From: Arachidicoccus terrestris
GTDB taxonomy: Bacteria > Bacteroidota > Bacteroidia > Chitinophagales > Chitinophagaceae
Reading direction: 5' to 3'
Assembly (NCBI RefSeq): GCF_020042345.1
Contig: NZ_CP083387.1
Location: forward strand, 3,286,001-3,350,000
Length of the DNA stretch: 64,000 bases
The notes beneath the pieces were generated by a model. The model saw only the letters and a list, made by a program, of their open reading frames with translations. It did not search any database and was not told the DNA's origin. The position numbers and the translations under genes were made by a program. Shown here in pieces: positions 53,909-63,193 of this stretch. Each line of letters begins with the position of its first letter. Within the stretch, counting starts at the first letter, position 1.

Positions 53909-54772
53909 TTATTGATAAAGTGTACCTGCGTTGACGACAGGTGAGGCTGCTTTCTCTCCGCAAAGCACAACCATTAAGTTACTAACCATGGCAGCTTTTC
54001 TTTCATCATCTAATTCTACCACATTTCTCTCAGACAGCCTTTGGAGGGCCATTTCCACCATACCCACAGCCCCTTCGACGATCTTAGCCCTTGCTGCGAC
54101 AATAGCCGTAGCCTGTTGACGTTGCAACATGGCACCGGCGATCTCCGAGGCATAGGCCAGGTGGCTGATTCGTGCTTCAATAATTTTGATGCCGGCAGGG
54201 GCCAGGCGGTCGGACAACTCCTTTTCCAGGATCTCATTCACCTGGTGACCACCTTCTCTTAAAGTGATACTGGCGTGTTCATCCTCCAGGTTATCATAGG
54301 CAAAACTGCCTGTCAGCATCCGGACGGCAGCTTCGCTCTGGATCTTGACATAGCCTTCATAGTCCTGAACTTCATACGCAGCCTTGTATGTATCGCCTAC
54401 CTGCCAGACAATAACGGCGCCGATTTCAATGGGATTGCCCATTTTGTCGTTGACTTTCAGTATCTGGCCCTGTAAGTTGTTCAGGCGCAGGCTGATCCTT
54501 TGTGTAGAGTATAGCGGATTGACAAAAAAGAGTCCGTTGTCTTTCACAGAAGCGATATACTTTCCGAAGAAATTCAGTACTCTGGAATGATTCGGGCTGA
54601 TGACCATCAGGCCCTTCATCAGGAAGATAAAAATGATCATACAGATAAATCCACCGATCACTAGCAGGACCTGTCCTGCACCGTAAATAAAAAGGATGAT
54701 CCCTGCTGCAAAAGATAGTATTGCCAGCAATAGGGCCAGGAAACCGGACATGGGTTTGACTAATTTTTCCAT
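53909..54772 (-). CDS. SPFH-domain membrane protein
   Basis: 287 residues. Two N-terminal membrane helices (MSGFLALLLAILSFAAGIIL, VLLVIGGFICMIIFIFLM), then SPFH/band-7 domain (VISPNHSRVLNFFGKYIASV, VKDNGLFFVNPLYSTQRISL, GAVIVWQVGDTYKAAYEVQD, LAPAGIKIIEARISHLAYAS), and a C-terminal helical oligomerisation region (QRQQATAIVAARAKIVEGAV). It resembles the YqiK/QmcA/HflC branch more than the YdjI-like SPFH protein elsewhere in this window. Forms membrane microdomain scaffolds in relatives. Operon with an Arc-like protein. Confidence 0.9.
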   Translation of the reverse strand: MEKLVKPMSGFLALLLAILSFAAGIILFIYGAGQVLLVIGGFICMIIFIFLMKGLMVISPNHSRVLNFFGKYIASVKDNGLFFVNPLYSTQRISLRLNNLQGQILKVNDKMGNPIEIGAVIVWQVGDTYKAAYEVQDYEGYVKIQSEAAVRMLTGSFAYDNLEDEHASITLREGGHQVNEILEKELSDRLAPAGIKIIEARISHLAYASEIAGAMLQRQQATAIVAARAKIVEGAVGMVEMALQRLSERNVVELDDERKAAMVSNLMVVLCGEKAASPVVNAGTLYQ

Positions 54773-55191
54773 AAGTATTATTTTGATATTAAAATGATAT
54801 TAAAGATAGAACAATTTCTTCAATAATCGTAAAAAACAACAACAACTTTCTCAGTGGATAAATCGGGACAAATAATTTTATTATATTGATAATTATATAT
54901 TTATGTCTTTTTACAGGACCTGCTGCCGTTCCCCCGACCCCGACCTTCGGTAAAATGCGATTGTTGCCTCCGGCGACGCTCGGAAAATAGGAGGCAAATA
55001 TTTCCAAAAATCAGCAGGCAGGGGAACGGAAGTGTTCAGAAAATCAGTGATTTTCTATCAAAATTCTAACAAAATAATTGACAAGGCTATCTTGTAATAT
55101 CAATACTTTCCCTTAGGTTTGCTGTCAATCCAAAATCAGTTATTTTTATAACCATTTTTAATTTTATTATTAGCAGTATAATTATTTTCAG
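54773..55191. other. 419-bp divergent intergenic region with a structured element
   Basis: Between the SPFH gene (minus) and the DUF2723 gene (plus). A/T-rich flanks enclose a G/C-rich block (54919-55029) with crossing inverted repeats. A near-palindrome AAAATCA-G-TGATTTT lies at 55040-55054. No open frame is credible. Confidence 0.6.
54919..55029. repeat. Crossed inverted repeats, pseudoknot-capable element
   Basis: CCTGCTG (54919-54925) matches CAGCAGG (55012-55018); directly adjoining CCGTTCCCC (54926-54934) matches GGGGAACGG (55021-55029); TTGCCTCC (54964-54971) matches GGAGGCAA (54990-54997). The order A-B-C-C'-A'-B' means A-A' and B-B' cross, giving either an H-type pseudoknot or two mutually exclusive folds. 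No known RNA family recognised. Confidence 0.6.
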
Positions 55192-58100
55192 ATGAATTTT
55201 AAGAAATGGAACAACCTTGTCGGGTGGGCGGTTTGCCTGATTGCCTGTGCAACCTATATATTAACCACTGAATTAGGCGGTAGTTTCTGGGATTGTGGTG
55301 AATTTGTCAGCAGCTGTTACAAAGTACAGATTCCCCATCCACCGGGCGCGCCCTTGTTTGTGCTCATTGGCCGTTTTTTTATTGTTCTGTTCGGCGATCA
55401 TCCTGAAAATGCGGCCAAAGCGGTCAATGTGATGAGCGCACTGGCCAGCGGTTTTGCCATCTTATTTTTGTTCTGGACAATTACCCACTTCGCCCGCAGG
55501 ATTGTGCAGGGTACCAGGGCTCTGGCTGATCTGACCAAAAATGAAGTGGTGATGATTATGCTGGCCGGTGTAGTAGGAGCGTTGGGATATGCCTTTACGG
55601 ATTCCTTCTGGTATAGCGCCGTTGAAGGGGAAGTATATGCTTTATCGGCTTTCTTTACGGCGTTAGTCTTCTGGGCTATGCTTAAATGGGAGCATAAGGC
55701 AGATGAACCAGGCGCTGATAAGTGGATTATTTTCATCTTCTTTATGATGGGACTTGCCGTGGGGGTCCACCTGTTGAACCTGTTGACGATTCCGGCGGTT
55801 GTTATGATCTTCTATTTCAGGAAAAGACATCTTTTTAATTACACACTGGTCAAAAAGTATTTTATCCGCATTGTGCTGATCGGTGGTGGTCTGGGATTTG
55901 TCGGTGCTTTACTGAGCGCTAATTCTGTTGCGAATAGCGCCGGTGTGCCCATGGATTCTACCGTGGCTATGCTGATTCTGTTCGGCGCTATTATCTGTGC
56001 GCTGCTGGTAAGAGGCGTAGAAAAGATCAATAGTGATAAGAAGGAATTATACGGAGGCGCATACATCTTTTTTGTCATCAGTGTAATAATCCTGGGATTT
56101 GTGCAGATTGGTGTTATTCAAACCTCGATCAAACTGGCAGGTCATTTGGATATCTTTTTTGTGAATTCTCTGAATCTGCCGATTTTTTCCGGATTTATCG
56201 CCTTTTTTGTAATCCTGGCGATTGCCCTGTTTATCGTATTGAGGATGGCAAAAAAGAAAAACTGGCAGTTTGTCAAACTGGGTGTCTGGTGTATTGTTTT
56301 CCTGTTGATCGGGTTCAGCTCCTATCTGACGACAATGATCAGAAGCACAGCCAATCCGTCCATTGATATGTATAATGTGGACAATCCTATGAGTCTGGTT
56401 GGCTATCTGGGCCGTGACCAATATGGCGATTTCCCGTTACTCTATGGACAGAAGTTTACTGCTTCTCCCATCGCCCCTTATTACGGAGCCACCCAATACC
56501 AAAAAGGGGTAGACGCCAACGGTAAGATCAAATACATCCCGACAGGGAAGAAATTTTCCTTTCTTTACAGTTCAGAAGATCAGATGATCTTCCCACGTGT
56601 CTGGAATACCGGCCATGACAGGAGACAGACCGATTATTATGCGAACTTCCTGGGTATTGGTAAGGACCAGCAGGGTAATTATGAAAGAGCGCCCAATTTT
56701 GTGGACAATCTCAAGTTCTTCATGGGCTATCAGGTCTATTACATGTATTTGAGGTATTTCCTGTGGAATTATAGCGGCCGGCAAAATGACATGCAGGGTA
56801 ATACGGTCTCGGATGTCAGAGACGGAAACTGGATCACCGGGATTCCATTCATTGATAATTTTATGTACGGAGACCAGTCCCTGATGCCTGAAGCGCTGAA
56901 AACGAATAAGGCTCATAATGTCCTGTTCGCCTTGCCGCTGATCCTGGGGCTTATCGGAATGTTCTACCAGTTTAAGCGTAAAGGAGATGACGGATTGATT
57001 ACCTTCCTGCTATTTTTTATGACCGGTTTTGCGATCGTTATGTATCTGAATCAGGCAGGGAATGAGCCCAGGGAACGTGATTACGCATATGCAGGCTCCA
57101 CCTATGCTTTTGCAATATGGATCGGCATCGGTGTCTTTAAAGTCCGTGACTGGTTCCAGAAGATATCCAATCAGAAGGTAGCTACGACACTGGCCGGGGT
57201 TGTTTGTGTACTGGCCGTACCGGTACTGATGGCCGGTCAGGAATGGGATGATCATGACCGCAGCAATAAAGCATTGGCACCCGATCTGGCTAAAGACTAC
57301 CTGGAAAGTTGTGCACCGAATGCCATTCTCTTTACTTTCGGGGATAATGACACTTATCCACTTTGGTTCGCCCAGGAAGTGGAAGGTGTCCGGCCGGATA
57401 TCCGTGTGATTAATACCAGTTTATTAGGCATTGACTGGTATATCAATAACCTTCGCGTTAAAGTCAATGAAAGTGACTCCGTGGACGTGATCCTTTCTCA
57501 AAAACAAATAGAAGGGGATAACCGGAATCAGGTTGTTTTTGTTCCCAAGAACTTTCCACAGGACAGGTATTATGATTTGTATGATATGATGAAGAATTAT
57601 GTGGGAAGTGAAGATCGCTCTAAGCAAGTGCAGATGAACGATGGTAACATGTATAGTACTTTCCCCGTTAAAAATGTATTCGTTCCTGTTAATAAGGAAG
57701 TAGTAGAGAAAAACGGAACGGTCAACGCGAAGGACAGTGTGCTGAGTTCTTTGCAGTTTACGATTCCAAAGAATAACCTATTTAAAAACGACCTGGCTAT
57801 TCTGAATATCATTGCTGCCAATAAATGGAAACGGCCCATTTATTTTACCATGAATCAGCAAATCGGACTGGGTTTTGATGAATACCTGCGTAAAGATGGT
57901 TTAAGCTATCGTCTGGTACCTGTTGCGCCGAATACAACCAGTACGGATTCTGTTTTTAACCGTTTTAATGCTAAATATGGCTCTATCATGGGACTGCTGA
58001 AAGAAAATGTCAATGCAGACTGGATGTATGAAAAACTCATGAAAAAGTTTGTATTTGGCAATGCGGATTTGCCAGGTGTCTATTTTGACGAAGAAAACAG

Positions 58101-58539
58101 ACGGCATTTAATTACAATCAGAGAGGCCTTTGCAGATGCAGCCATCGCGATGGTGAAGAATGGCAAACATGATGAAGCCAAAAAATTGCTGGAAAGAGCC
58201 GATAAAATGATGCTGGAACAGAACTTTCCTTACGGAATGCCTTCCAGAATGGGGATGCATAATCAGACGAGTCTGAAGTTCCTGATGGCCGCCTACATGG
58301 CTGGTGATGAACATTTGGCCAAAAAGGTGGATAAGTCACTGCGTACAGACCTGCAGCAGGAAATTACCTACTTCAACTCTATATCGCAAGACAAAATAGG
58401 CAACTATTATTTTGAGGTGACCAGCTATCCGCAATACCTGATTATGATGGATGAACTGTCTAAAGATGCAAGTCCCCAATCGCCCGTCAATCATCTGGAA
58501 AACGCAGATACCTTAAATACAATGGATACCGGTAAATAG
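55192..58539 (+). CDS. DUF2723 membrane protein (O-mannosyltransferase-like)
   Basis: 1115 residues. N-terminal DUF2723 domain with the family motifs TELGGSFWDCGEFVSSCYKV and QIPHPPGAPLFVLIGRFF, in which the Asp/Glu recall GT-C active sites, then about ten further membrane helices to ~690. The second half is soluble (FGDNDTYPLWFAQEVEGVRP, VINTSLLGIDWYINNLRVK) and ends with TPR-like helices. The eukaryotic relative TMEM260 is a protein O-mannosyltransferase, so this protein probably glycosylates secreted proteins in the periplasm (inference from family). A strong terminator follows. Confidence 0.92.
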   Translation: MNFKKWNNLVGWAVCLIACATYILTTELGGSFWDCGEFVSSCYKVQIPHPPGAPLFVLIGRFFIVLFGDHPENAAKAVNVMSALASGFAILFLFWTITHFARRIVQGTRALADLTKNEVVMIMLAGVVGALGYAFTDSFWYSAVEGEVYALSAFFTALVFWAMLKWEHKADEPGADKWIIFIFFMMGLAVGVHLLNLLTIPAVVMIFYFRKRHLFNYTLVKKYFIRIVLIGGGLGFVGALLSANSVANSAGVPMDSTVAMLILFGAIICALLVRGVEKINSDKKELYGGAYIFFVISVIILGFVQIGVIQTSIKLAGHLDIFFVNSLNLPIFSGFIAFFVILAIALFIVLRMAKKKNWQFVKLGVWCIVFLLIGFSSYLTTMIRSTANPSIDMYNVDNPMSLVGYLGRDQYGDFPLLYGQKFTASPIAPYYGATQYQKGVDANGKIKYIPTGKKFSFLYSSEDQMIFPRVWNTGHDRRQTDYYANFLGIGKDQQGNYERAPNFVDNLKFFMGYQVYYMYLRYFLWNYSGRQNDMQGNTVSDVRDGNWITGIPFIDNFMYGDQSLMPEALKTNKAHNVLFALPLILGLIGMFYQFKRKGDDGLITFLLFFMTGFAIVMYLNQAGNEPRERDYAYAGSTYAFAIWIGIGVFKVRDWFQKISNQKVATTLAGVVCVLAVPVLMAGQEWDDHDRSNKALAPDLAKDYLESCAPNAILFTFGDNDTYPLWFAQEVEGVRPDIRVINTSLLGIDWYINNLRVKVNESDSVDVILSQKQIEGDNRNQVVFVPKNFPQDRYYDLYDMMKNYVGSEDRSKQVQMNDGNMYSTFPVKNVFVPVNKEVVEKNGTVNAKDSVLSSLQFTIPKNNLFKNDLAILNIIAANKWKRPIYFTMNQQIGLGFDEYLRKDGLSYRLVPVAPNTTSTDSVFNRFNAKYGSIMGLLKENVNADWMYEKLMKKFVFGNADLPGVYFDEENRRHLITIREAFADAAIAMVKNGKHDEAKKLLERADKMMLEQNFPYGMPSRMGMHNQTSLKFLMAAYMAGDEHLAKKVDKSLRTDLQQEITYFNSISQDKIGNYYFEVTSYPQYLIMMDELSKDASPQSPVNHLENADTLNTMDTGK

Positions 58540-58557
58540 CCGCCAGGAATATATAGA

Positions 58558-58600
58558 AATAGCCGCACCTGCTAAAGACAATAGGTGCGGCTATTTTATT
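58558..58600 (+). terminator. Terminator after the DUF2723 gene, probably bidirectional
   Basis: A perfect 13-bp stem AATAGCCGCACCT/AGGTGCGGCTATT (58558-58570, 58583-58595), 12-base loop, then TTATTT. The minus-strand side (TATTTCTATATATT) is also T-rich and may serve the convergent GH13 gene. Confidence 0.9.
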
Positions 58601-58652
58601 TATGCGGTGTAAGGATTATAGGGATATAGAAAGCATGACCGATAATCTTTTC

Positions 58653-59969
58653 CTATCCTTCCTTCGAATAATATACACTAAAGCTGGCTGGCGGCAACAC
58701 CCATTGTTGATCCGGCTGTATTTTTTGATTTTCCTGCTGACGCATCCTCTGGTCCATATGCGTGTATATCCCTGTGATCGTCTCTTTGGGCAATTGCCCT
58801 GCCAGATTAAAGAGCTGACTTTGCTGCTGAGATAAATTGAGCATAACCAATGCCTTCCCATTGCCTCCCTCCGTTGCCTGAATGAAGTAGGCAAGAATAG
58901 TGCTATTTGGGCCGGTATCCAGCCAGTGAAGTACGGTATTAAAGCCAAATGCCGGATGCCTGTGCAGGCTGATGACGCTCTCGTAGAACGGGGCTAATGC
59001 TGGTGGGTCGGAGGCAGGCCAATCCAGTTGGTCTTTGTCAAAAAAACTTAATCTTTTTGTATTCGGGATTTCCTGCCCGCCGTAAATAAGCGGAACTGCC
59101 GGGTATAGGAAAGTAAAGGCAGCCAAGGGTAGCGCTAAGTCAGCGTATTTTTCATAAGCGGTTCCATTCCAACTATTCTCATCATGATTGCCGGTAAACA
59201 GTAGTTTTTCTGCACCCGCGGGTAAACTTTTATAATGCTGTAATGTGCCTGTCATATGCTGAATATGCGCCGGGAGGTCTTCATTATACCTTAGTTTCTC
59301 GCTGTCATGCATCCATCGCCAGGCATAGGTGATATCGAAAACATCACTATAAGAATCATCATCACACTCCCCCAGCCATAATAACTGCTTCAGTTGCTCT
59401 AGGTCAGTTCTGGCTTTTTGCCAGAAGGACAGGGGAACCAGGTGAGCCATATCACATCTAAATCCATCAATATCAAACATGCCGATCCAGTATTTCATGG
59501 CATGAATCATTGCTGTCTGCATATCCTGATTCTGATAATTGAGGTCTATGACATCTTCCCAGCCATGGGTTTCTGTAAAATTGCCTTGTTCATCTTTAAG
59601 GTACCAATCGGGATGTTGGGTCCATATATGGTCCCAGCCTGTATGGTTGGCCACCCAGTCGATGATCACCTTGAAACCAAGTGCATGGGCTGCATGAACC
59701 AGCTGTTTAAAGTCTTCGGTCGAGCCAAACTCGGGATTAATATCCATATAGTTACTGGCCGCATAGTAACTGCCTAAACTTCCTTTCCTGTTCTTCATAC
59801 TGATGGGAGTGAGTGGCATGAACCATAGAATATCAACCCCCATTTTTCTGATCCTCGGCAAGTGTTTTTCGAATGCTTTTAAGGTGCCTTCCGGTGTATA
59901 TTGTCTGACATTTACCTCGTAAATGCTGGCCCCATTCAGCCAGTTGACACCCTTAAATCGAATACTCAT
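58653..59969 (-). CDS. GH13 alpha-amylase-family enzyme
   Basis: 438 residues, no signal peptide, so cytoplasmic. Region I DWVANHTG, region II GFRCDMAH (nucleophile Asp, about residue 170), region III WLGECDD (acid/base Glu, about 200) and region IV FTGNHDENSW are intact; domain B is short. N-terminal GASIYEVNVRQYTPEGTLKA and a C-terminal sheet domain complete it. Substrate probably maltodextrin or a small alpha-glucoside. It lies downstream of the MoxR-like gene on the same strand, 103 bp apart. Confidence 0.92.
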   Translation of the reverse strand: MSIRFKGVNWLNGASIYEVNVRQYTPEGTLKAFEKHLPRIRKMGVDILWFMPLTPISMKNRKGSLGSYYAASNYMDINPEFGSTEDFKQLVHAAHALGFKVIIDWVANHTGWDHIWTQHPDWYLKDEQGNFTETHGWEDVIDLNYQNQDMQTAMIHAMKYWIGMFDIDGFRCDMAHLVPLSFWQKARTDLEQLKQLLWLGECDDDSYSDVFDITYAWRWMHDSEKLRYNEDLPAHIQHMTGTLQHYKSLPAGAEKLLFTGNHDENSWNGTAYEKYADLALPLAAFTFLYPAVPLIYGGQEIPNTKRLSFFDKDQLDWPASDPPALAPFYESVISLHRHPAFGFNTVLHWLDTGPNSTILAYFIQATEGGNGKALVMLNLSQQQSQLFNLAGQLPKETITGIYTHMDQRMRQQENQKIQPDQQWVLPPASFSVYYSKEG

Positions 59970-60072
59970 ATTAAATTATTATATAATATATTATCAGGCT
60001 TCTATCCAGATATTGAATAAAGCGCTCTATAACTGTGGGTTATCTGCTTGTTTTTTTGAATCCACATTACAT

Positions 60073-61569
60073 CTACTGATCCTCGTCATCAAAATCCATC
60101 ATACTGCCAATAAGATCATTAAAATGGATCTGCCCTTCTACCACTTTCTTGCTGATCAGCGAGTAGGCAGACAAGCCATGTAAAACGAATTCCATCATCA
60201 GCGTGTGCTCTGAGGATGATAGTGCCGGGTAGTGCTGACTGACGATTTCCGACAGACCAGAGACCTGCTTTAGTTGTTTTTGCCGGTCCTTATCTTTCAT
60301 ATCTGTCAGGATATCCAGGTTACCGCCTTGATCAAACCAAGAGATGACTTGCCGGTAGGGATTCAATTCCCTTCCTTCCATAGATGATTTGCCGGTCGGA
60401 CTCCTTTTGGCAGGTACTGGAAAGTACAAAACAAACTGGCTTCGAATGGCCTTTTCCAATAGGTGGAGGGCGACCTGAAACGGGCCTTCCTGTTCTCCTT
60501 CGTACACCAGTTCAATTTTTCCGGTAATAGCCGGAATAGTGCCCATTAAGTCACTGATCCAGATAGAGGTCTGCTTCTCCCGATTGATCAATGCTCTTCT
60601 TTCTGCGCTACTGACCAGGTTTTCAAAAGCCGCTATCGTCAGGCGGGCACTGACGCCGCTTTTCCTGTCTACATATTCGCTTTTTCTGGCTTCAAAAGCA
60701 ATTTGCTCCACTATCTTTTTGACCAGGTCCGGTATGAGGACTTTTAATTTTTGTTCTTCCAGTATAGCGGCCTGCTGTTCCGTAATTTGTAATGCTGTAT
60801 TTAGGTCTTTTGGATAATGTGTAAGTATTTGGCTTTCAATTCGATCCTTTAAAGGTGTTACAATGCTCCCCCGGCTGGTATAATCTTCGGGATTGGCCGT
60901 AAACACAAATAAAATATCCAGATTGAGTCGTAATTTGAACCCTCGTATCTGAATATCTCCTTCCTGCAAAATATTAAATAAAGCAACTTGTATTCTAGCC
61001 TGAAGGTCGGGTAACTCATTGATTACGAATATACTACGATTGCATCTTGGGATAATCCCATAATGAATAACTTCCTCATCTGAAAAGCTGAGCCTTAGAT
61101 TAGCGGCCTTAATCGGGTCAATATCGCCTATTAGATCCGCAACGCTGACGTCCGGTGTGGCAAGCTTTTCGCCAAACCTGTCTGACTTATGCAACCACTG
61201 TATAGGAGTCTGATCGCCCATTTTCTCAACTAACTGCCGCCCAAATTTGCTGACAGGGGCAAAAGGATCATCATTGACCTCACTGCCTTCGATAATAGGC
61301 ATATATTCATCCAACAGATCAACCATCTGTCGTGCGATTCTGGTTTTGGCCTGACCGCGAAGTCCGAGAAGCAATATATTATGACGGCTTAAAACGGCTG
61401 TTTCAATGTCCTTTAATACAGTTGAATCATATCCCAGGATTCCCTGAAACCGGGGTCCATTATTTTGGATTCGGTGAATTAGATTTTTCCTGATCTCTTC
61501 TTTAATGGAAAGGGGCTGATAGCCGGATTTTTTTAACTGCCCCAGGTTCTTAATTTTTTGAATATCCAT
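60073..61569 (-). CDS. MoxR/ChlI-like AAA+ ATPase
   Basis: 498 residues. Walker A GLRGQAKTR (about residue 73), Walker B-like FVINELPDLQARIQ, and ILFVFTANPEDYTSRGSIVT with a sensor and GSIVTPLKDRIESQI arginine-finger region, as in magnesium-chelatase-I-like ATPases. The C-terminal ~180 residues are helical and of a less common type. Such ATPases usually act with a VWA-domain partner to load metals or remodel complexes; no VWA gene is in the flanking sequence. Cytoplasmic. Confidence 0.88.
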   Translation of the reverse strand: MDIQKIKNLGQLKKSGYQPLSIKEEIRKNLIHRIQNNGPRFQGILGYDSTVLKDIETAVLSRHNILLLGLRGQAKTRIARQMVDLLDEYMPIIEGSEVNDDPFAPVSKFGRQLVEKMGDQTPIQWLHKSDRFGEKLATPDVSVADLIGDIDPIKAANLRLSFSDEEVIHYGIIPRCNRSIFVINELPDLQARIQVALFNILQEGDIQIRGFKLRLNLDILFVFTANPEDYTSRGSIVTPLKDRIESQILTHYPKDLNTALQITEQQAAILEEQKLKVLIPDLVKKIVEQIAFEARKSEYVDRKSGVSARLTIAAFENLVSSAERRALINREKQTSIWISDLMGTIPAITGKIELVYEGEQEGPFQVALHLLEKAIRSQFVLYFPVPAKRSPTGKSSMEGRELNPYRQVISWFDQGGNLDILTDMKDKDRQKQLKQVSGLSEIVSQHYPALSSSEHTLMMEFVLHGLSAYSLISKKVVEGQIHFNDLIGSMMDFDDEDQ

Positions 61570-61864
61570 TTTTTTCCTTTCGCTTTTAAAAAATAACCAA
61601 TATCTAAGTTAGCCGATTTTAAGAAACTAACTGCTAAAATGGACCCAATAATAACCTGCCGTTTAAAAATTAATGGATGACAGGATAGTAATAGCAGAAA
61701 TGCCATCAGGTAAAATGTCATATGACCAGGCAGGAAAACCCCGAACCGCTGAAAACAAATAATGGAAGTTTTGTTCACAGCCGAGATTCAAAAAGTCGAC
61801 ATGATGGCCGCCAGGGCGAAAACCATCCGCATCCTCCAATAGAGTAATGGAACCTCTTAAAAGA

Positions 61865-62308
61865 TCAAAACCGGATCGATTGTTTTGTAGAAACATCAAA
61901 AGGGACCTGCACAAAAATCCCCGAACGCCCCACCTTGGTTTTGCCCTTCACCTCTAATAGAACCTCCTTTTTAAAAAAAGCATCCGCTATATTATTAAAA
62001 ATTTTATTACGATCAAATCTGAGGCTTGTCCCAAAAGTAAATGTTGTATCTGCGGGAATAGTTAAAGATGTGTCCAGATTATAATGTGTTATCAGTTGGC
62101 GGTTTGCGAAAACATCGGCATCGATTTTTTTGAGCTGGATCGAATATTTGTTCGGATTGAAAAATGTCAGGGTACCAAAAACCGTTGCGGTGTCCCCGGA
62201 AAAATCTATCAATTTAATGTTCTTGATGCCCCGGAATTCGATGCCGGATGGTTTTTTGCAGCCCCAAATTACGAGGCCAAAGAGTAGGATAGAAGCGATT
62301 TTTTTCAT
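61865..62308 (-). CDS. LEA type 2 family lipoprotein
   Basis: 147 residues. Lipoprotein signal MKKIASILLFGLVIWGC with lipobox LVIWGC, then a single LEA-14/WHy domain (IKLIDFSGDTATVFGTLTFF, NPNKYSIQLKKIDADVFANR). Such small beta-sandwich proteins are periplasmic and stress-related. A TATTTTG motif upstream is one base short of the -7 consensus. A 295-bp interval to the MoxR-like gene has no convincing gene; a minus-strand frame at 61663-61914 overlaps this gene's end and is not called. Confidence 0.88.
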   Translation of the reverse strand: MKKIASILLFGLVIWGCKKPSGIEFRGIKNIKLIDFSGDTATVFGTLTFFNPNKYSIQLKKIDADVFANRQLITHYNLDTSLTIPADTTFTFGTSLRFDRNKIFNNIADAFFKKEVLLEVKGKTKVGRSGIFVQVPFDVSTKQSIRF

Positions 62309-62374
62309 TTTGAATGATTATCCTGCAAAATACAAAATATGCCCGTAATCGAACATATATTAATTTTTTTGTTG

Positions 62375-62382
62375 TATCTTTG
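62375..62382 (+). promoter_or_regulatory. Candidate -7 element of the WbqC-like gene
   Basis: TATCTTTG matches TAnnTTTG exactly. No TTG at -33. It would give an A/T-rich leader of about 180 bases. Confidence 0.4.
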
Positions 62383-62566
62383 ATGACTATAATACTTAGT
62401 AATTTTAAAAGTAAATGAAAGGAGATACTAATCTAATATGTTTAGTATATTATATAAATTATAAATTAATGATTACCACATATTAATCCGTTTTATATAA
62501 AGTAAAAATTTACATATTATAAGCCGGATTTTTGTTAAAAAATCAATTAAAAAACATCTTATAGAT

Positions 62567-63193
62567 ATGCTCAATGAAATGAATGAAATAACAATTTATA
62601 CTGTTGATAATCAGTTTCTACCAAATATTAATTGGTTTAAAATTTCAATTAAAGGAGAATATATAAATTTTAGTTTATTTGAAAGGTGGAAAAAAATGAG
62701 TTTTGGTAACCGTTGTACCCTATCCGGAGGCAATGGCCCGGTAAATCTTTCCATTCCCCTGGAAAAAGGGCGGGATCAAAAATCATTATTTCGGGATATT
62801 AAAATTTCTTATTTAGATAATTGGCAAGTTAAATTTTGGAGAACCATAATTTCATGCTATAACCGCTCACCTTTTTTTGAGTATTATGGTGATGGATTCC
62901 GGGAAATCTTATTTAAGAAGCACAGTTTCCTGCAAGACCTGAATATAGAAATGATTTATTTATGTTTGAACTATCTGAGTATAAATAAAGAAGTTATGAT
63001 GGTTAGTGACGATAATTTACCCCATATTGACAGTAGGAAGCATTACCTGACCCCTAAAACATATCACGAAGATCCTGATCCCGTTATCTACCATCAAATG
63101 TTCATAGACAGGTTTGGCTTTCAAGCAAATTTGAGCATCTTGGACTTGCTATTCATGGAGGGTCCTGAAGCTCATTATTTATTAAATAAATAG
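62567..63193 (+). CDS. WbqC-like family protein
   Basis: 208 residues. EITIYTVDNQFLPNINWF, NLSIPLEKGRDQKSLFRDIK, ISYLDNWQVKFWRTIISCYN, RSPFFEYYGDGFREI and LSILDLLFMEGPEAHYLL follow the WbqC-like family, a group linked to surface-polysaccharide loci in some genomes without a proven reaction. The start LNEMNEI could also be the ATG at residue 5. The gene is markedly A/T-rich, with Asn-, Ile- and Tyr-rich codon usage compared with its neighbours, and stands alone without other polysaccharide genes. Confidence 0.85.
   Translation: MLNEMNEITIYTVDNQFLPNINWFKISIKGEYINFSLFERWKKMSFGNRCTLSGGNGPVNLSIPLEKGRDQKSLFRDIKISYLDNWQVKFWRTIISCYNRSPFFEYYGDGFREILFKKHSFLQDLNIEMIYLCLNYLSINKEVMMVSDDNLPHIDSRKHYLTPKTYHEDPDPVIYHQMFIDRFGFQANLSILDLLFMEGPEAHYLLNK

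Noticed and set aside
54919-55029. 4.5S (SRP) RNA, 6S RNA or integron attC site
   Set aside because: The SRP tetraloop motif (GGTCAGGTCCGGAAGGAAGC-like) and the 6S open-bubble layout are absent on both strands; attC core sites (RYYYAAC/GTTRRRY) are not present.
61663-61914. 83-residue minus-strand frame between the lipoprotein and MoxR-like genes
   Set aside because: Overlaps the end of the lipoprotein gene by 50 bp, matches no family, and could be a remnant; not supported as a gene.
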